This document shows, one piece after another, positions 8,672 to 14,799 of a stretch of DNA of 15,176 nt. The position numbers and the translations under genes are program-made. The first letter of the stretch is position 1, and each line of letters opens with the position of its first letter. Where the stretch lies: positions 1-15,176 of the forward strand of contig CALGAA010000223.1 in assembly GCA_937952445.1 (NCBI GenBank). The letters run 5' to 3'. This DNA comes from an uncultured Bacteroidota bacterium. Lineage in GTDB: Bacteria > Bacteroidota > Bacteroidia > Chitinophagales > Saprospiraceae. The notes beneath the pieces are model-generated. The model was not told the DNA's origin. It saw only the letters and a list, made by a program, of their open reading frames with translations, and did no database searches.

Positions 8672-8691
8672 CGATGGGTTTCAACCCATCG
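8672..8691. repeat. 9-bp-arm palindrome between the two REP-like units
   Basis: CGATGGGTTTCAACCCATCG is a perfect inverted repeat of CGATGGGTT around a central TC. It lies between the two copies of unit A, and all three elements carry CGATG at an end. The composite looks like a REP/REPIN cluster. As RNA it would form a stable stem whichever strand is transcribed. Confidence 0.7.
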
Positions 8692-8711
8692 AAGGGGATC
8701 AATACAAGTAC

Positions 8712-8731
8712 TGAGTCCTGAAAGGACGATG
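8712..8731 (+). repeat. REP-like palindromic repeat unit A, copy 2
   Basis: This is an exact 20-base copy of the unit at 8643-8662, with the same GTCCTgaaAGGAC inverted core. The flanking bases differ after the shared GATG. Confidence 0.7.
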
Positions 8732-8742
8732 GAGATAAAACA

Positions 8743-8898
8743 TCATATCCCTGCAGTCAGTTTCATATGGTAAAGACTGCAAAATTCTTCGATTTTATAC
8801 TGATGTTGAGTGGTATAATGTACCAGATGGGCATAGGCTATACGCGGTTTAGCTTCTTCGATATAAAAAAACAACATCGTCATAAAAATCACGAACAT
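8743..8898 (-). CDS. possible small protein or gene remnant (51 aa), unidentified
   Basis: On the minus strand an ATG at 8898 opens a frame of 51 codons ending at 8743 (MFVIFMTMLFFYIEEAKPRI at the N-terminus, then HLVHYTTQHQYKIEEF). It has a hydrophobic start and a charged, aromatic-rich remainder, and its composition is reasonably protein-like. I do not recognise a family. It sits entirely between the two 37-base direct repeats and beside the REP-like cluster, so it may be a fragment of a decayed mobile element or simply chance. No ribosome-binding site or promoter stands out. Confidence 0.2.
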   Translation of the reverse strand: MFVIFMTMLFFYIEEAKPRIAYAHLVHYTTQHQYKIEEFCSLYHMKLTAGI

Positions 8899-8916
8899 AA
8901 TGCCCGACGCACTTGC

Positions 8917-8953
8917 ACACCAGTCACCTAATTAGTGACTCTTCTGACGGATT
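8917..8953 (+). repeat. 37-base direct repeat, copy 2
   Basis: This is the second copy of the repeat at 8521-8557, in the same orientation and 396 bases downstream. Just at the core start, GTCAcctaattagTGAC adds a local imperfect palindrome absent from copy 1. Confidence 0.7.
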
Positions 8954-9074
8954 CCGAAAAGCCGATCTATATCCTTTCCGCAAATCCAAACCCCTGGAGA
9001 TCAGGTTTATGGTAGCGGAACCCATAAATCGGCATTTCGCCCTGGACTTATTTCCACTCCGAATTGACGCCCGT

Positions 9075-10190
9075 TTACTTTCGAAACGTAAAATCAGGTA
9101 AAGGGATGATTTCCCCACCGCGGAGCGCTGATTCATGCGCGAGAATCCCGACGCAGGTAATATTGGCCGATTCCCGGGCATCGGGGTATGCATGAGTCCC
9201 TTCCAAAAGCGCCTGCATAAAGGCATGCACCAGATGGGGATGTGAGCCACCATGTCCTGCTCCCTGGGTGAAAGACAGATGTTGATTGTCATCGGTATCA
9301 TAGACCCCTCCACGTGTAAAAGGTTGAATTTCTTCCGGCAACAAGTGTGCAAAATCCGGACATTCGGTTAGTTGTGGAATCTCTGGTTCTGGTTTTTTGG
9401 CTGTATGCACTACCAGTGGATCATGCTCGATCAACGGCCATTCTACCGATTTTTTGGAGCCATACACCTCAAAACTCTCCCGATATTGGCGCGCCACATC
9501 AAAAAGCGAACGGTACACGTGTCCGGTCAGATCGCTATCCTTTATTTTGACATGGGTACTTTCAACGGCAAAAGGCGAATTGTAGTGGTGGTGCAGTTCT
9601 TCCCGGATGGTTCCAGAACCAAAACAGGACACTGATTCCGCTTCTCCCCGGGTCAGTCCCAAAACCGGACCGACGCAATGCGTAGCATAATGCATCGGCG
9701 GAAGACCAGGCCAATAATCTGGCCACCCATCCATATCCTGCTGGTGACTGGCCTTAAGAAACTGAATTTTACCCAGCTCCCCTTTTTCATAGAGGTCTTT
9801 CATAAAAAGAAACTCCCGGGCATATACTACAGTCTCCATCATCATATAAGTTAACCCTGTTTCTTCGGTCAACCGAACAATCTCCTCACATTCTTCCAGC
9901 GTGGTCGCCATTGGAACCGTACAGGCCACGTGCTTTCCGGCCTTCAATGCCTGGATGCTTTGTTGTCCGTGCAGCGGAATAGGTGTATTGATATGAACCG
10001 CATCCACCTGCGGATCGTTTAGCAAATCTTCATACGAAGTATATCTTTTTTCTACTCCAAACTGGTCTCCAATTTCGTTCAGTTTTTCCTCAGAACGCTG
10101 ACAAATCGCATACATATTCGCACCCGGGTACCGCTGGTAAATAGGGATAAATTCTGCTCCAAATCCGAGCCCAACAATTGCAATATTCAT
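9075..10190 (-). CDS. Gfo/Idh/MocA family protein lacking the canonical EKP motif
   Basis: This 371-residue protein starts with a Rossmann fold (IAIVGLGFGAEF, 3-14) expected to bind NAD(P), followed by the family's alpha/beta C-terminal domain. Where typical members have an EKP motif (lysine near the nicotinamide and substrate), this protein reads ACTVPMATTLEE (89-100), with Thr91, Val92 and Pro93, so the usual lysine is missing. Conserved-looking features elsewhere are METVVYAREF (118-127), QQDMDGWPDYWPGLPPMHYA (150-169) with His167 and His171, and a C-terminal GAGHGGSHPHLVH. This matches my recollection of a distinct Gfo/Idh subgroup, probably acting on a sugar or cyclitol derivative, with altered chemistry or only binding. 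The ATG at 10190 starts directly at the Rossmann motif. TATTTTGG at 10226-10233 (minus strand) could be a -7 element but no good -33 accompanies it. It is monocistronic as far as seen. Confidence 0.88.
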   Translation of the reverse strand: MNIAIVGLGFGAEFIPIYQRYPGANMYAICQRSEEKLNEIGDQFGVEKRYTSYEDLLNDPQVDAVHINTPIPLHGQQSIQALKAGKHVACTVPMATTLEECEEIVRLTEETGLTYMMMETVVYAREFLFMKDLYEKGELGKIQFLKASHQQDMDGWPDYWPGLPPMHYATHCVGPVLGLTRGEAESVSCFGSGTIREELHHHYNSPFAVESTHVKIKDSDLTGHVYRSLFDVARQYRESFEVYGSKKSVEWPLIEHDPLVVHTAKKPEPEIPQLTECPDFAHLLPEEIQPFTRGGVYDTDDNQHLSFTQGAGHGGSHPHLVHAFMQALLEGTHAYPDARESANITCVGILAHESALRGGEIIPLPDFTFRK

Positions 10191-10614
10191 AGATCAATTT
10201 ATTTGAGGTAGGTGATTTAATATTGCCAAAATAAAAAATATTTTGTAAGGACTGGTAATATCCCGGACGAATTGATGAAGACAAGTTCTTTCTTTTGCGT
10301 TTTTTCGGAATGATCAGAACGGTCTTGAGCATAAAACGACAGAGATACGGATGAAATGCCTTAATTATAAGCTACGAATGGATCGGAAAAAACCAAAAGT
10401 GGGATCTGTCAATATTGAAGAAATCACCCAAATCCATAGGTCAAATAACACAGGAACTTGTGAATAAAGACACAAAATTTGATGACGATGAAAAATGGTT
10501 CAAATGGCAAATTCGTCGAAGATGGTAAGCGATTATTAAGAAGGTGCGCTTGGTATTTTTGAACAATACCCGGCACATCACCTCCGCTCCAAGTTCAAAT
10601 GAGAACCTGACCTC
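10191..10614. other. 424-base region between the oxidoreductase and ZIP genes
   Basis: It contains the leader of the minus-strand Gfo/Idh/MocA gene (AT-rich, 10191-10260) and, at the other end, a hairpin that may end the ZIP transcript. In the middle, overlapping plus-strand frames look partly coding. One runs from an ATG at 10351 to 10467 (38 aa, MKCLNYKLRMDRKKPKVGSV then NIEEITQIHRSNN). Another, with no start codon, ends at 10528 (KFDDDEKWFKWQIRRRW). Neither matches a family I know; they could be a frameshifted remnant or chance. Confidence 0.5.
10544..10576 (-). terminator. candidate terminator hairpin after the ZIP gene
   Basis: GGTATT (10552-10557) pairs with AATACC (10565-10570) around a seven-base loop. 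Outer arms GTGC (10544-10547) and GCAC (10573-10576) extend it across an internal loop. It lies about 40 bases past the ZIP stop codon on the minus strand and is followed there by a modest T-rich stretch (TTCTT). The weak T-run keeps confidence moderate. Confidence 0.4.
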
Positions 10615-11439
10615 CTACCCCAAACCCACATCGAGGGTCATCATCACCATAAATCCGGCAATAAACCCGAGGGAAGCCAGATCGGTATATTTATCTTGCT
10701 GTGCTTCGGGGATCACTTCTTCTACCACCACAAAGATCATAGCACCAGCAGCAAAACACAAGGCATAGGGGAGAATCGGCGTGAACGTGGTCACTGCCCA
10801 GGCTCCCAGAACGGCCGCAAATGGTTCAACGATCGCAGACATTTGACCGTACATAAAACTTTTTCTCCGGCTAAATCCCAACCCACGAAGCGGCATTGCC
10901 ACCGCAAAACCTTCAGGAAAATTCTGAAGTCCAATTCCCAACGCCAAGGCGACAGCCCCCCCAATCGTAGCACCGTCTATTCCGGCCGCGACGCCGCCAA
11001 ATAAAACGCCCACTGCCAGGCCTTCGGGGATGTTGTGCATCGTAATGGCCAGGGTCAATAGCACAGATTTATGCCACTGCGTTTTCACCCCCTCTTTTTC
11101 GCTCAATTTAAAATTTACGTGCAAGTGGGGTAGTATTTTATCCAGGCCGAAAATAAACAAAGCACCCGTCCCAAATCCAATCAGAGCAGGAACCACCTTT
11201 TGAAAACCATCTCCCTCACTCATTTCGATTCCAGGGGCAAGAAGACTCCAAAAACTCGCGGCGACCATCACTCCCCCCGTAAAACCCAACATGGCATCGA
11301 ACAGGGCACGGTTCATTTTTTTGAATAAAAAAACCAGGGATGCACCCACTGCGGTCATTCCCCAGGAGAATAAGGTAGCATACAAGGCGGCCAAAACCGG
11401 ATCGATGCTACCCAAATATTCTATAATGCGGTCCATCAT
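10615..11439 (-). CDS. ZIP family divalent metal transporter (GufA-like)
   Basis: This 274-residue inner-membrane protein has about eight hydrophobic segments and probably imports zinc or other divalent cations. The two metal-site signatures are HNIPEG (135-140) in the fourth segment and QNFPEG (172-177) in the fifth, with His135, Glu139 and Glu176 as probable ligands. A third acidic motif, VVVEEVIPEAQ (237-247), lies in a later segment. The histidine-bearing loop PHLHVNFKLSEKEGVKTQWH (104-123) corresponds to the variable loop between segments 3 and 4. Length and motifs place it with bacterial GufA/ZIP proteins rather than ZupT proper. Start codons at 11439 and 11436 (MM) are equally possible and no Shine-Dalgarno site precedes them. 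Regulation by a metal sensor is plausible, but no clear Zur-type box was recognised. Metal specificity cannot be read from sequence. Confidence 0.92.
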   Translation of the reverse strand: MMDRIIEYLGSIDPVLAALYATLFSWGMTAVGASLVFLFKKMNRALFDAMLGFTGGVMVAASFWSLLAPGIEMSEGDGFQKVVPALIGFGTGALFIFGLDKILPHLHVNFKLSEKEGVKTQWHKSVLLTLAITMHNIPEGLAVGVLFGGVAAGIDGATIGGAVALALGIGLQNFPEGFAVAMPLRGLGFSRRKSFMYGQMSAIVEPFAAVLGAWAVTTFTPILPYALCFAAGAMIFVVVEEVIPEAQQDKYTDLASLGFIAGFMVMMTLDVGLG

Positions 11440-11499
11440 GGTTCAGTGGTTCAACGTTACTACTCCAAAAATTTTTTATAACAAAAGTTGGTCGAATCA

Positions 11500-11530
11500 T
11501 TCGCCTGGTTTCAGGGCGAAATTTTCTTTT
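11500..11530 (+). terminator. hairpin with T-rich tail in the divergent region
   Basis: TTCGCCTG (11500-11507) pairs with CAGGGCGAA (11512-11520), with one bulged G, and is followed by ATTTTCTTTT. Read on the plus strand this has terminator form, yet no plus-strand gene ends here. It could stop a transcript running antisense to the start of the ZIP gene. On the other strand it would instead fold in the ZIP leader. Confidence 0.35.
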
Positions 11531-11744
11531 GGGTCAGCTCAGTGCAACCCACTCCTATCAGTTTTTCCCGGTCAGTCCATTCTCATAACTTGAAATCCGG
11601 TCGATTGAAATTTGCACGAAGCATCCCGAATTAATGCCAGACTACAAATATATATTACAATGATCAAAAGAAAAAGTTAGGCATTGCTAAATTTATTTTC
11701 ATTTGGGACTGAATATAAAGTGCCTGAAACAGGAAGGGATCAAA

Positions 11745-11786
11745 TTGTAAGATAGTACAACTTTTATAAAAGATAATACTTGTATT
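11745..11786. promoter_or_regulatory. cluster of three inverted repeats, candidate operators
   Basis: Within 42 bases there are TTGTA-N6-TACAA (11745-11760), the perfect 12-base palindrome CTTTTATAAAAG (11761-11772), and AATAC-TT-GTATT (11775-11786). They lie 105-150 bases upstream of the dehydrogenase ATG. Such dyads suit a dimeric repressor or activator, for example GntR or LacI type, but the region is AT-rich and no regulator gene is in the window. Confidence 0.35.
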
Positions 11787-11837
11787 GTAGGGCGATAGCT
11801 CTTTAATTTGAGAATCGATATATTCACTTCCCGCGAA

Positions 11838-11853
11838 TATTTTTGTATTTTCC
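11838..11853 (+). promoter_or_regulatory. possible -7 region of the dehydrogenase operon promoter
   Basis: TATTTTTG at 11838-11845 fits the Bacteroidota -7 consensus TAnnTTTG exactly, and TATTTTCC follows at 11846-11853. The nearest TTTG (11807-11810) is 27 bases upstream of the first box, farther than usual, so the exact promoter is uncertain. A start here would give a leader of about 40 bases. Confidence 0.3.
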
Positions 11854-11891
11854 GTTTTTTAAATCACAAGGACAAAAAATCAAGTAATAAC

Positions 11892-12974
11892 ATGACAACA
11901 TCTAATCAACCGATTCGAATTCTGGTAGTCGGGTGCGGCAATATGGGCGCATCCCACGCTTTAGCATACCATCAACTGGATGGTTTTGAAATCGTAGGGC
12001 TCGTTTCCCGTGGAAACAGCAAAGTGAAATTGAATGAAAAACTCGGCGGGAATTATCCGCTGTACAATGACTACAACGAGGCATTGCTGGATGCAAAACC
12101 CGATGCCGTCAGCATCAACACCTATCCTGAAACCCATGAACCATATGCGATACAAGCCTTTGAGGCAGGTTGTCATGTATTCGTCGAAAAACCCCTGGCC
12201 AGCACCGTGGAAGGAGCTGAAAACGTGGTAGCAGCTGCAAAAAAAGCCAACAAGAAACTGGTCATCGGGTACATCCTGCGTCACCACCCCAGCTGGATAA
12301 AATTCGTAGAAATGTCCCAGCAACTGGGTAAACCCCTGGTAATGAGAATGAACCTCAATCAACAAAGCCAGACCGATATGTGGACGCTCCACCGGAATTT
12401 AATGGCCAGTCTGAGTCCGATCGTGGATTGTGGGGTCCATTACATCGACGTCATGTGTCAAATGACCCAAAGCAAGCCGATCCGGGTGAGTGCTATCGGT
12501 GCGAGGTTGACCGATGAGATCCCGGAAGACAACTACAATTATGGACAGCTCCAAATCACATTTGAAGATGGTTCTGTGGGTTGGTACGAAGCAGGTTGGG
12601 GTCCGATGATCAGTGAAAATGCATTCTTTATCAAAGACATTTTCGGTCCCAAAGGATCGTTATCCATCGTGGCAAAAGATGCGGGTGGAGAAGGGAAGTC
12701 TTCTTCGATCGAGGCACACACCAAAACTGAATCCTTACTGCTCCACCACGCCGATCTCAATGAAAAAGAAGAATTCGCCAAACCGGATGAGTGGATCGAC
12801 TTATCGGATGAGCCGGACCACAACGAACTGTGTAAAAGAGAACAGGAATATTTTCTCGATGCCATTGTCAACGACATCGATCTGAGTCAGCACGGGGAGG
12901 ACGCCGTAAATAGCCTACGGATAGCGTTTGCGTGTGACGAATCAGTAAGAACCGGCAAAACGGTTGAACTCTAA
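11892..12974 (+). CDS. Gfo/Idh/MocA family oxidoreductase (canonical)
   Basis: This 360-residue NAD(P)-dependent dehydrogenase probably oxidises or reduces a hydroxyl of a sugar, cyclitol or related compound. The Rossmann motif VVGCGNMGASHA is at 12-23, the family's EKP motif is intact at 99-101 (HVFVEKPLAST), and the probable catalytic segment IVDCGVHYIDV is at 177-187 with Asp179 and His183. The C-terminal beta-sheet domain (FEDGSVGWYEAGWGPM) looks complete. The ATG at 11892 is preferred over an in-frame TTG 28 codons upstream because it directly precedes the Rossmann fold and has an A-rich leader. It heads a cluster with an SDR, a hydroxyacyl-CoA-dehydrogenase-type protein and an M19 hydrolase, so it likely acts in a shared catabolic route. 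It is only distantly like the other Gfo/Idh protein in the window. Confidence 0.9.
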   Translation: MTTSNQPIRILVVGCGNMGASHALAYHQLDGFEIVGLVSRGNSKVKLNEKLGGNYPLYNDYNEALLDAKPDAVSINTYPETHEPYAIQAFEAGCHVFVEKPLASTVEGAENVVAAAKKANKKLVIGYILRHHPSWIKFVEMSQQLGKPLVMRMNLNQQSQTDMWTLHRNLMASLSPIVDCGVHYIDVMCQMTQSKPIRVSAIGARLTDEIPEDNYNYGQLQITFEDGSVGWYEAGWGPMISENAFFIKDIFGPKGSLSIVAKDAGGEGKSSSIEAHTKTESLLLHHADLNEKEEFAKPDEWIDLSDEPDHNELCKREQEYFLDAIVNDIDLSQHGEDAVNSLRIAFACDESVRTGKTVEL

Positions 12975-12993
12975 TAATATTACTGCAGGAACT

Positions 12994-13746
12994 TTGAACA
13001 CATCACCATCTTGGACAGGGCAAACAGCCGTCATTACCGGCGCCGCCACCGGACTGGGTTATTCAATAGCTCAAAAATTGGCTAAGCTGAACGTACGGCT
13101 GGTCTTGATCGACATCGATCAACAAACGTTGGGGGAAAATCAACCGCATTTTCCCCCCAACACCCTCATATACGGTGTGGATATCACCTCAGAAGAGCAG
13201 GTATCCGGTACCGTGAGCGACATTATGTCACACGTGAATCGTGTGGATATTTTGATCAATAGCGCCGGCATCACCGGGCAGACCAATATCAAAAGCCACG
13301 AGGTCGATCCCGAGGATCTTCAACGCGTTTTTGACGTCAATTTCAAAGGCTCCTGGCTGTTGAGTAAACACCTGATCCCTGAAATGCTCCGGCATAATTA
13401 CGGTCGAATCCTCCATATTGCATCCATCGCCGGGAAAGAAGGCAACGCTGGAATGCTGGCTTACTCCGCTTCCAAGGCTGCGGTCATCGGAATGACCAAG
13501 GTTCAGGGAAAGGAATATGCCCAAACGGGAATTACGGTCAATGCCATAGCACCGGCAGTTATCAGAACCAACATGGTCGAGGCCATGTCCGAAGAACAGG
13601 TCAAATACATGACCGATAAAATACCGATGCGACGGTGCGGCACGCTGAATGAATTAGCTGATATGGCCGTTTTTATCGTTTCCCCACATACCAGTTTCAC
13701 CACCGGATTTACCTTTGATTTGAGTGGGGGGCGGGCAACATATTAA
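12994..13746 (+). CDS. short-chain dehydrogenase/reductase (classical SDR)
   Basis: This cytoplasmic oxidoreductase uses NAD(P) to interconvert an alcohol and a ketone. Counting from the TTG at 12994 (250 residues), the cofactor motif TGAATGLG is at 15-22, NSAG at 89-92, the catalytic Ser at 144 (HIASIAG), and YSASK at 157-161 gives catalytic Tyr157 and Lys161. Asp40 and Asp42 at the end of the second strand (VLIDID) suggest preference for NAD over NADP. The C-terminus FDLSGGRATY is typical. There is no in-frame ATG near the N-terminus. TTG at 12994, preceded by AGGA, gives the usual distance to the glycine motif; TTG at 12964 would overlap the upstream gene by 11 bases and add 10 residues. 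Both imply translational coupling to the Gfo/Idh gene. The substrate is not evident, although many relatives are labelled 3-oxoacyl-ACP reductase. Confidence 0.9.
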   Translation: MNTSPSWTGQTAVITGAATGLGYSIAQKLAKLNVRLVLIDIDQQTLGENQPHFPPNTLIYGVDITSEEQVSGTVSDIMSHVNRVDILINSAGITGQTNIKSHEVDPEDLQRVFDVNFKGSWLLSKHLIPEMLRHNYGRILHIASIAGKEGNAGMLAYSASKAAVIGMTKVQGKEYAQTGITVNAIAPAVIRTNMVEAMSEEQVKYMTDKIPMRRCGTLNELADMAVFIVSPHTSFTTGFTFDLSGGRATY

Positions 13747-13794
13747 TTCAACTTTTGAACAAGGTGCTTTTCTTGAACATTAAAAATAAATCAC

Positions 13795-14799
13795 GTGGAT
13801 AATCACCGACCAAGAATTAACACCTCTCAAATTCCGGTAGGCGTTGTGGGATTGGGTTTAATGGGTAGCAGCATTTGCGTATGTCTCCTGATGGCCGGAC
13901 ACCCGGTGGTAGCTGTAGCGCCTCTGCCCGTAGATCTGGAAAACGCTTTATCCCGCATCACCAGGCATTTCCAATCCGCGCGTGAACATGGTATGACCGA
14001 TCGGTTACCGGACGAATACCTGAAAAATCTGACCATTACGGAAGATTACGCCCAACTGGCTCCGTGTCAGATCGTACTGGAATGTACGATAGAAGATATC
14101 GAGGTAAAGAAAACGGTATTCGGGAAAATCGAGCCTCATATTTCGTCCGACGCATTGCTGACCAGTAATACGTCAGCTATACCCATTACGCAATTGCAAC
14201 AGTTAACCCGTCATCCGGAGCGCTTTCTGGGCCTTCATTGGGCGGAGCCCTCGCACACCACCAGATTTCTGGAAATTATTTGCGGGGATGACAGCGACAT
14301 AGCCCATGGTGAGTACCTGTATGAACTTTCCCACCAATGGGGCAAGGAACCCATTCTTGTTAGAAAGGACATACCGGGATTTATTACAAACCGGTTGATG
14401 TACGCGATGTACAGGGAAGCCATTTTCCTGGTGGAAAACGGCTATGCCACCGTCGAGGACGTGGATCGATCCTGCCGCAACAATGCGGGATACTTTATGA
14501 CATTGGTGGGGGTGTTTCGCTGGATGGATCTGACCGGTGTAAAAGCGTACCACAACGTGATGAAAGACCTGCTTCCCACCCTGCACAATGGAACGGAAGT
14601 ACCCAAATTAATCGATGACATCGTCCGGTCAGGAGGCAATGGCACCTCCAATGCCAATGGATTTCATCCTTATACACCCGAGGAGGCGGAAGAATGGGAA
14701 AAGGTGTTTACGGAATTTACATACAAGATCCGGGAGCTTGCCCTGCAATATCCGGCAGACATTGTGGAGCGACGCCTGGAGCAAAAGAAAAACGCATGA
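13795..14799 (+). CDS. 3-hydroxyacyl-CoA dehydrogenase family protein (atypical active site)
   Basis: This 334-residue NAD-binding dehydrogenase of the 3HCDH/hydroxybutyryl-CoA dehydrogenase superfamily has a Rossmann motif GLGLMGSSI at 19-27. The family signature LLTSNTSAIPI is at 121-131, the likely catalytic histidine is His148 in GLHWAEP, and IPGFITNRL (193-201) opens the helical C-terminal domain. In acyl-CoA-type members the histidine lies in HFFNP; here it reads HWAEP. That suggests a substrate other than a simple acyl-CoA, as in L-gulonate or carnitine dehydrogenases of the same superfamily. The start is GTG at 13795; the next in-frame ATG falls inside the Rossmann motif, so GTG is favoured. 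It follows the SDR gene by 48 bases, and its stop overlaps the next gene's ATG by 4 bases (ATGA), implying coupled translation. Confidence 0.88.
   Translation: MDNHRPRINTSQIPVGVVGLGLMGSSICVCLLMAGHPVVAVAPLPVDLENALSRITRHFQSAREHGMTDRLPDEYLKNLTITEDYAQLAPCQIVLECTIEDIEVKKTVFGKIEPHISSDALLTSNTSAIPITQLQQLTRHPERFLGLHWAEPSHTTRFLEIICGDDSDIAHGEYLYELSHQWGKEPILVRKDIPGFITNRLMYAMYREAIFLVENGYATVEDVDRSCRNNAGYFMTLVGVFRWMDLTGVKAYHNVMKDLLPTLHNGTEVPKLIDDIVRSGGNGTSNANGFHPYTPEEAEEWEKVFTEFTYKIRELALQYPADIVERRLEQKKNA

Larger units (their letters stand above)
8492..9074. other. 583-base non-coding region with repeats
   Basis: No established gene is visible here. The region holds two copies of a 37-base direct repeat, a cluster of palindromic REP-like units, and a short minus-strand reading frame of 51 codons, each listed separately. 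Near the end, TTTATGG (9006-9012) and CCATAAA (9022-9028) form a 7-bp stem with a nine-base loop. That stem lies downstream of the stop of the minus-strand oxidoreductase gene and could mark its transcript end, although it has no T-run. No obvious terminator follows the thioredoxin-fold gene. Confidence 0.7.
11440..11891. other. 452-base divergent regulatory region
   Basis: This gap separates the minus-strand ZIP gene from the plus-strand dehydrogenase cluster and must hold promoters for both. It contains a hairpin with T-rich tail (11500-11530), a TTTGCACGA segment (11611-11619) matching the -33 context of the thioredoxin-fold promoter, three inverted repeats (11745-11786), and a TATTTTTG box (11838-11845). 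No convincing gene lies inside it. An in-frame TTG at 11808 upstream of the dehydrogenase ATG is unlikely as a start. Confidence 0.6.

Noticed and set aside
8643..8731. Possible minimal CRISPR array
   Set aside because: Only two copies of a 20-base palindromic unit, an intervening palindrome instead of a unique spacer, and no cas gene nearby.
8913..9101. Plus-strand 62-codon frame starting from TTG
   Set aside because: It starts inside the direct repeat, overlaps the end of the minus-strand oxidoreductase gene and has no recognisable motif.
11808..11891. N-terminal extension of the dehydrogenase from TTG 11808
   Set aside because: The added 28 residues lie upstream of a normal Rossmann start and cover the probable promoter; the ATG at 11892 is better.
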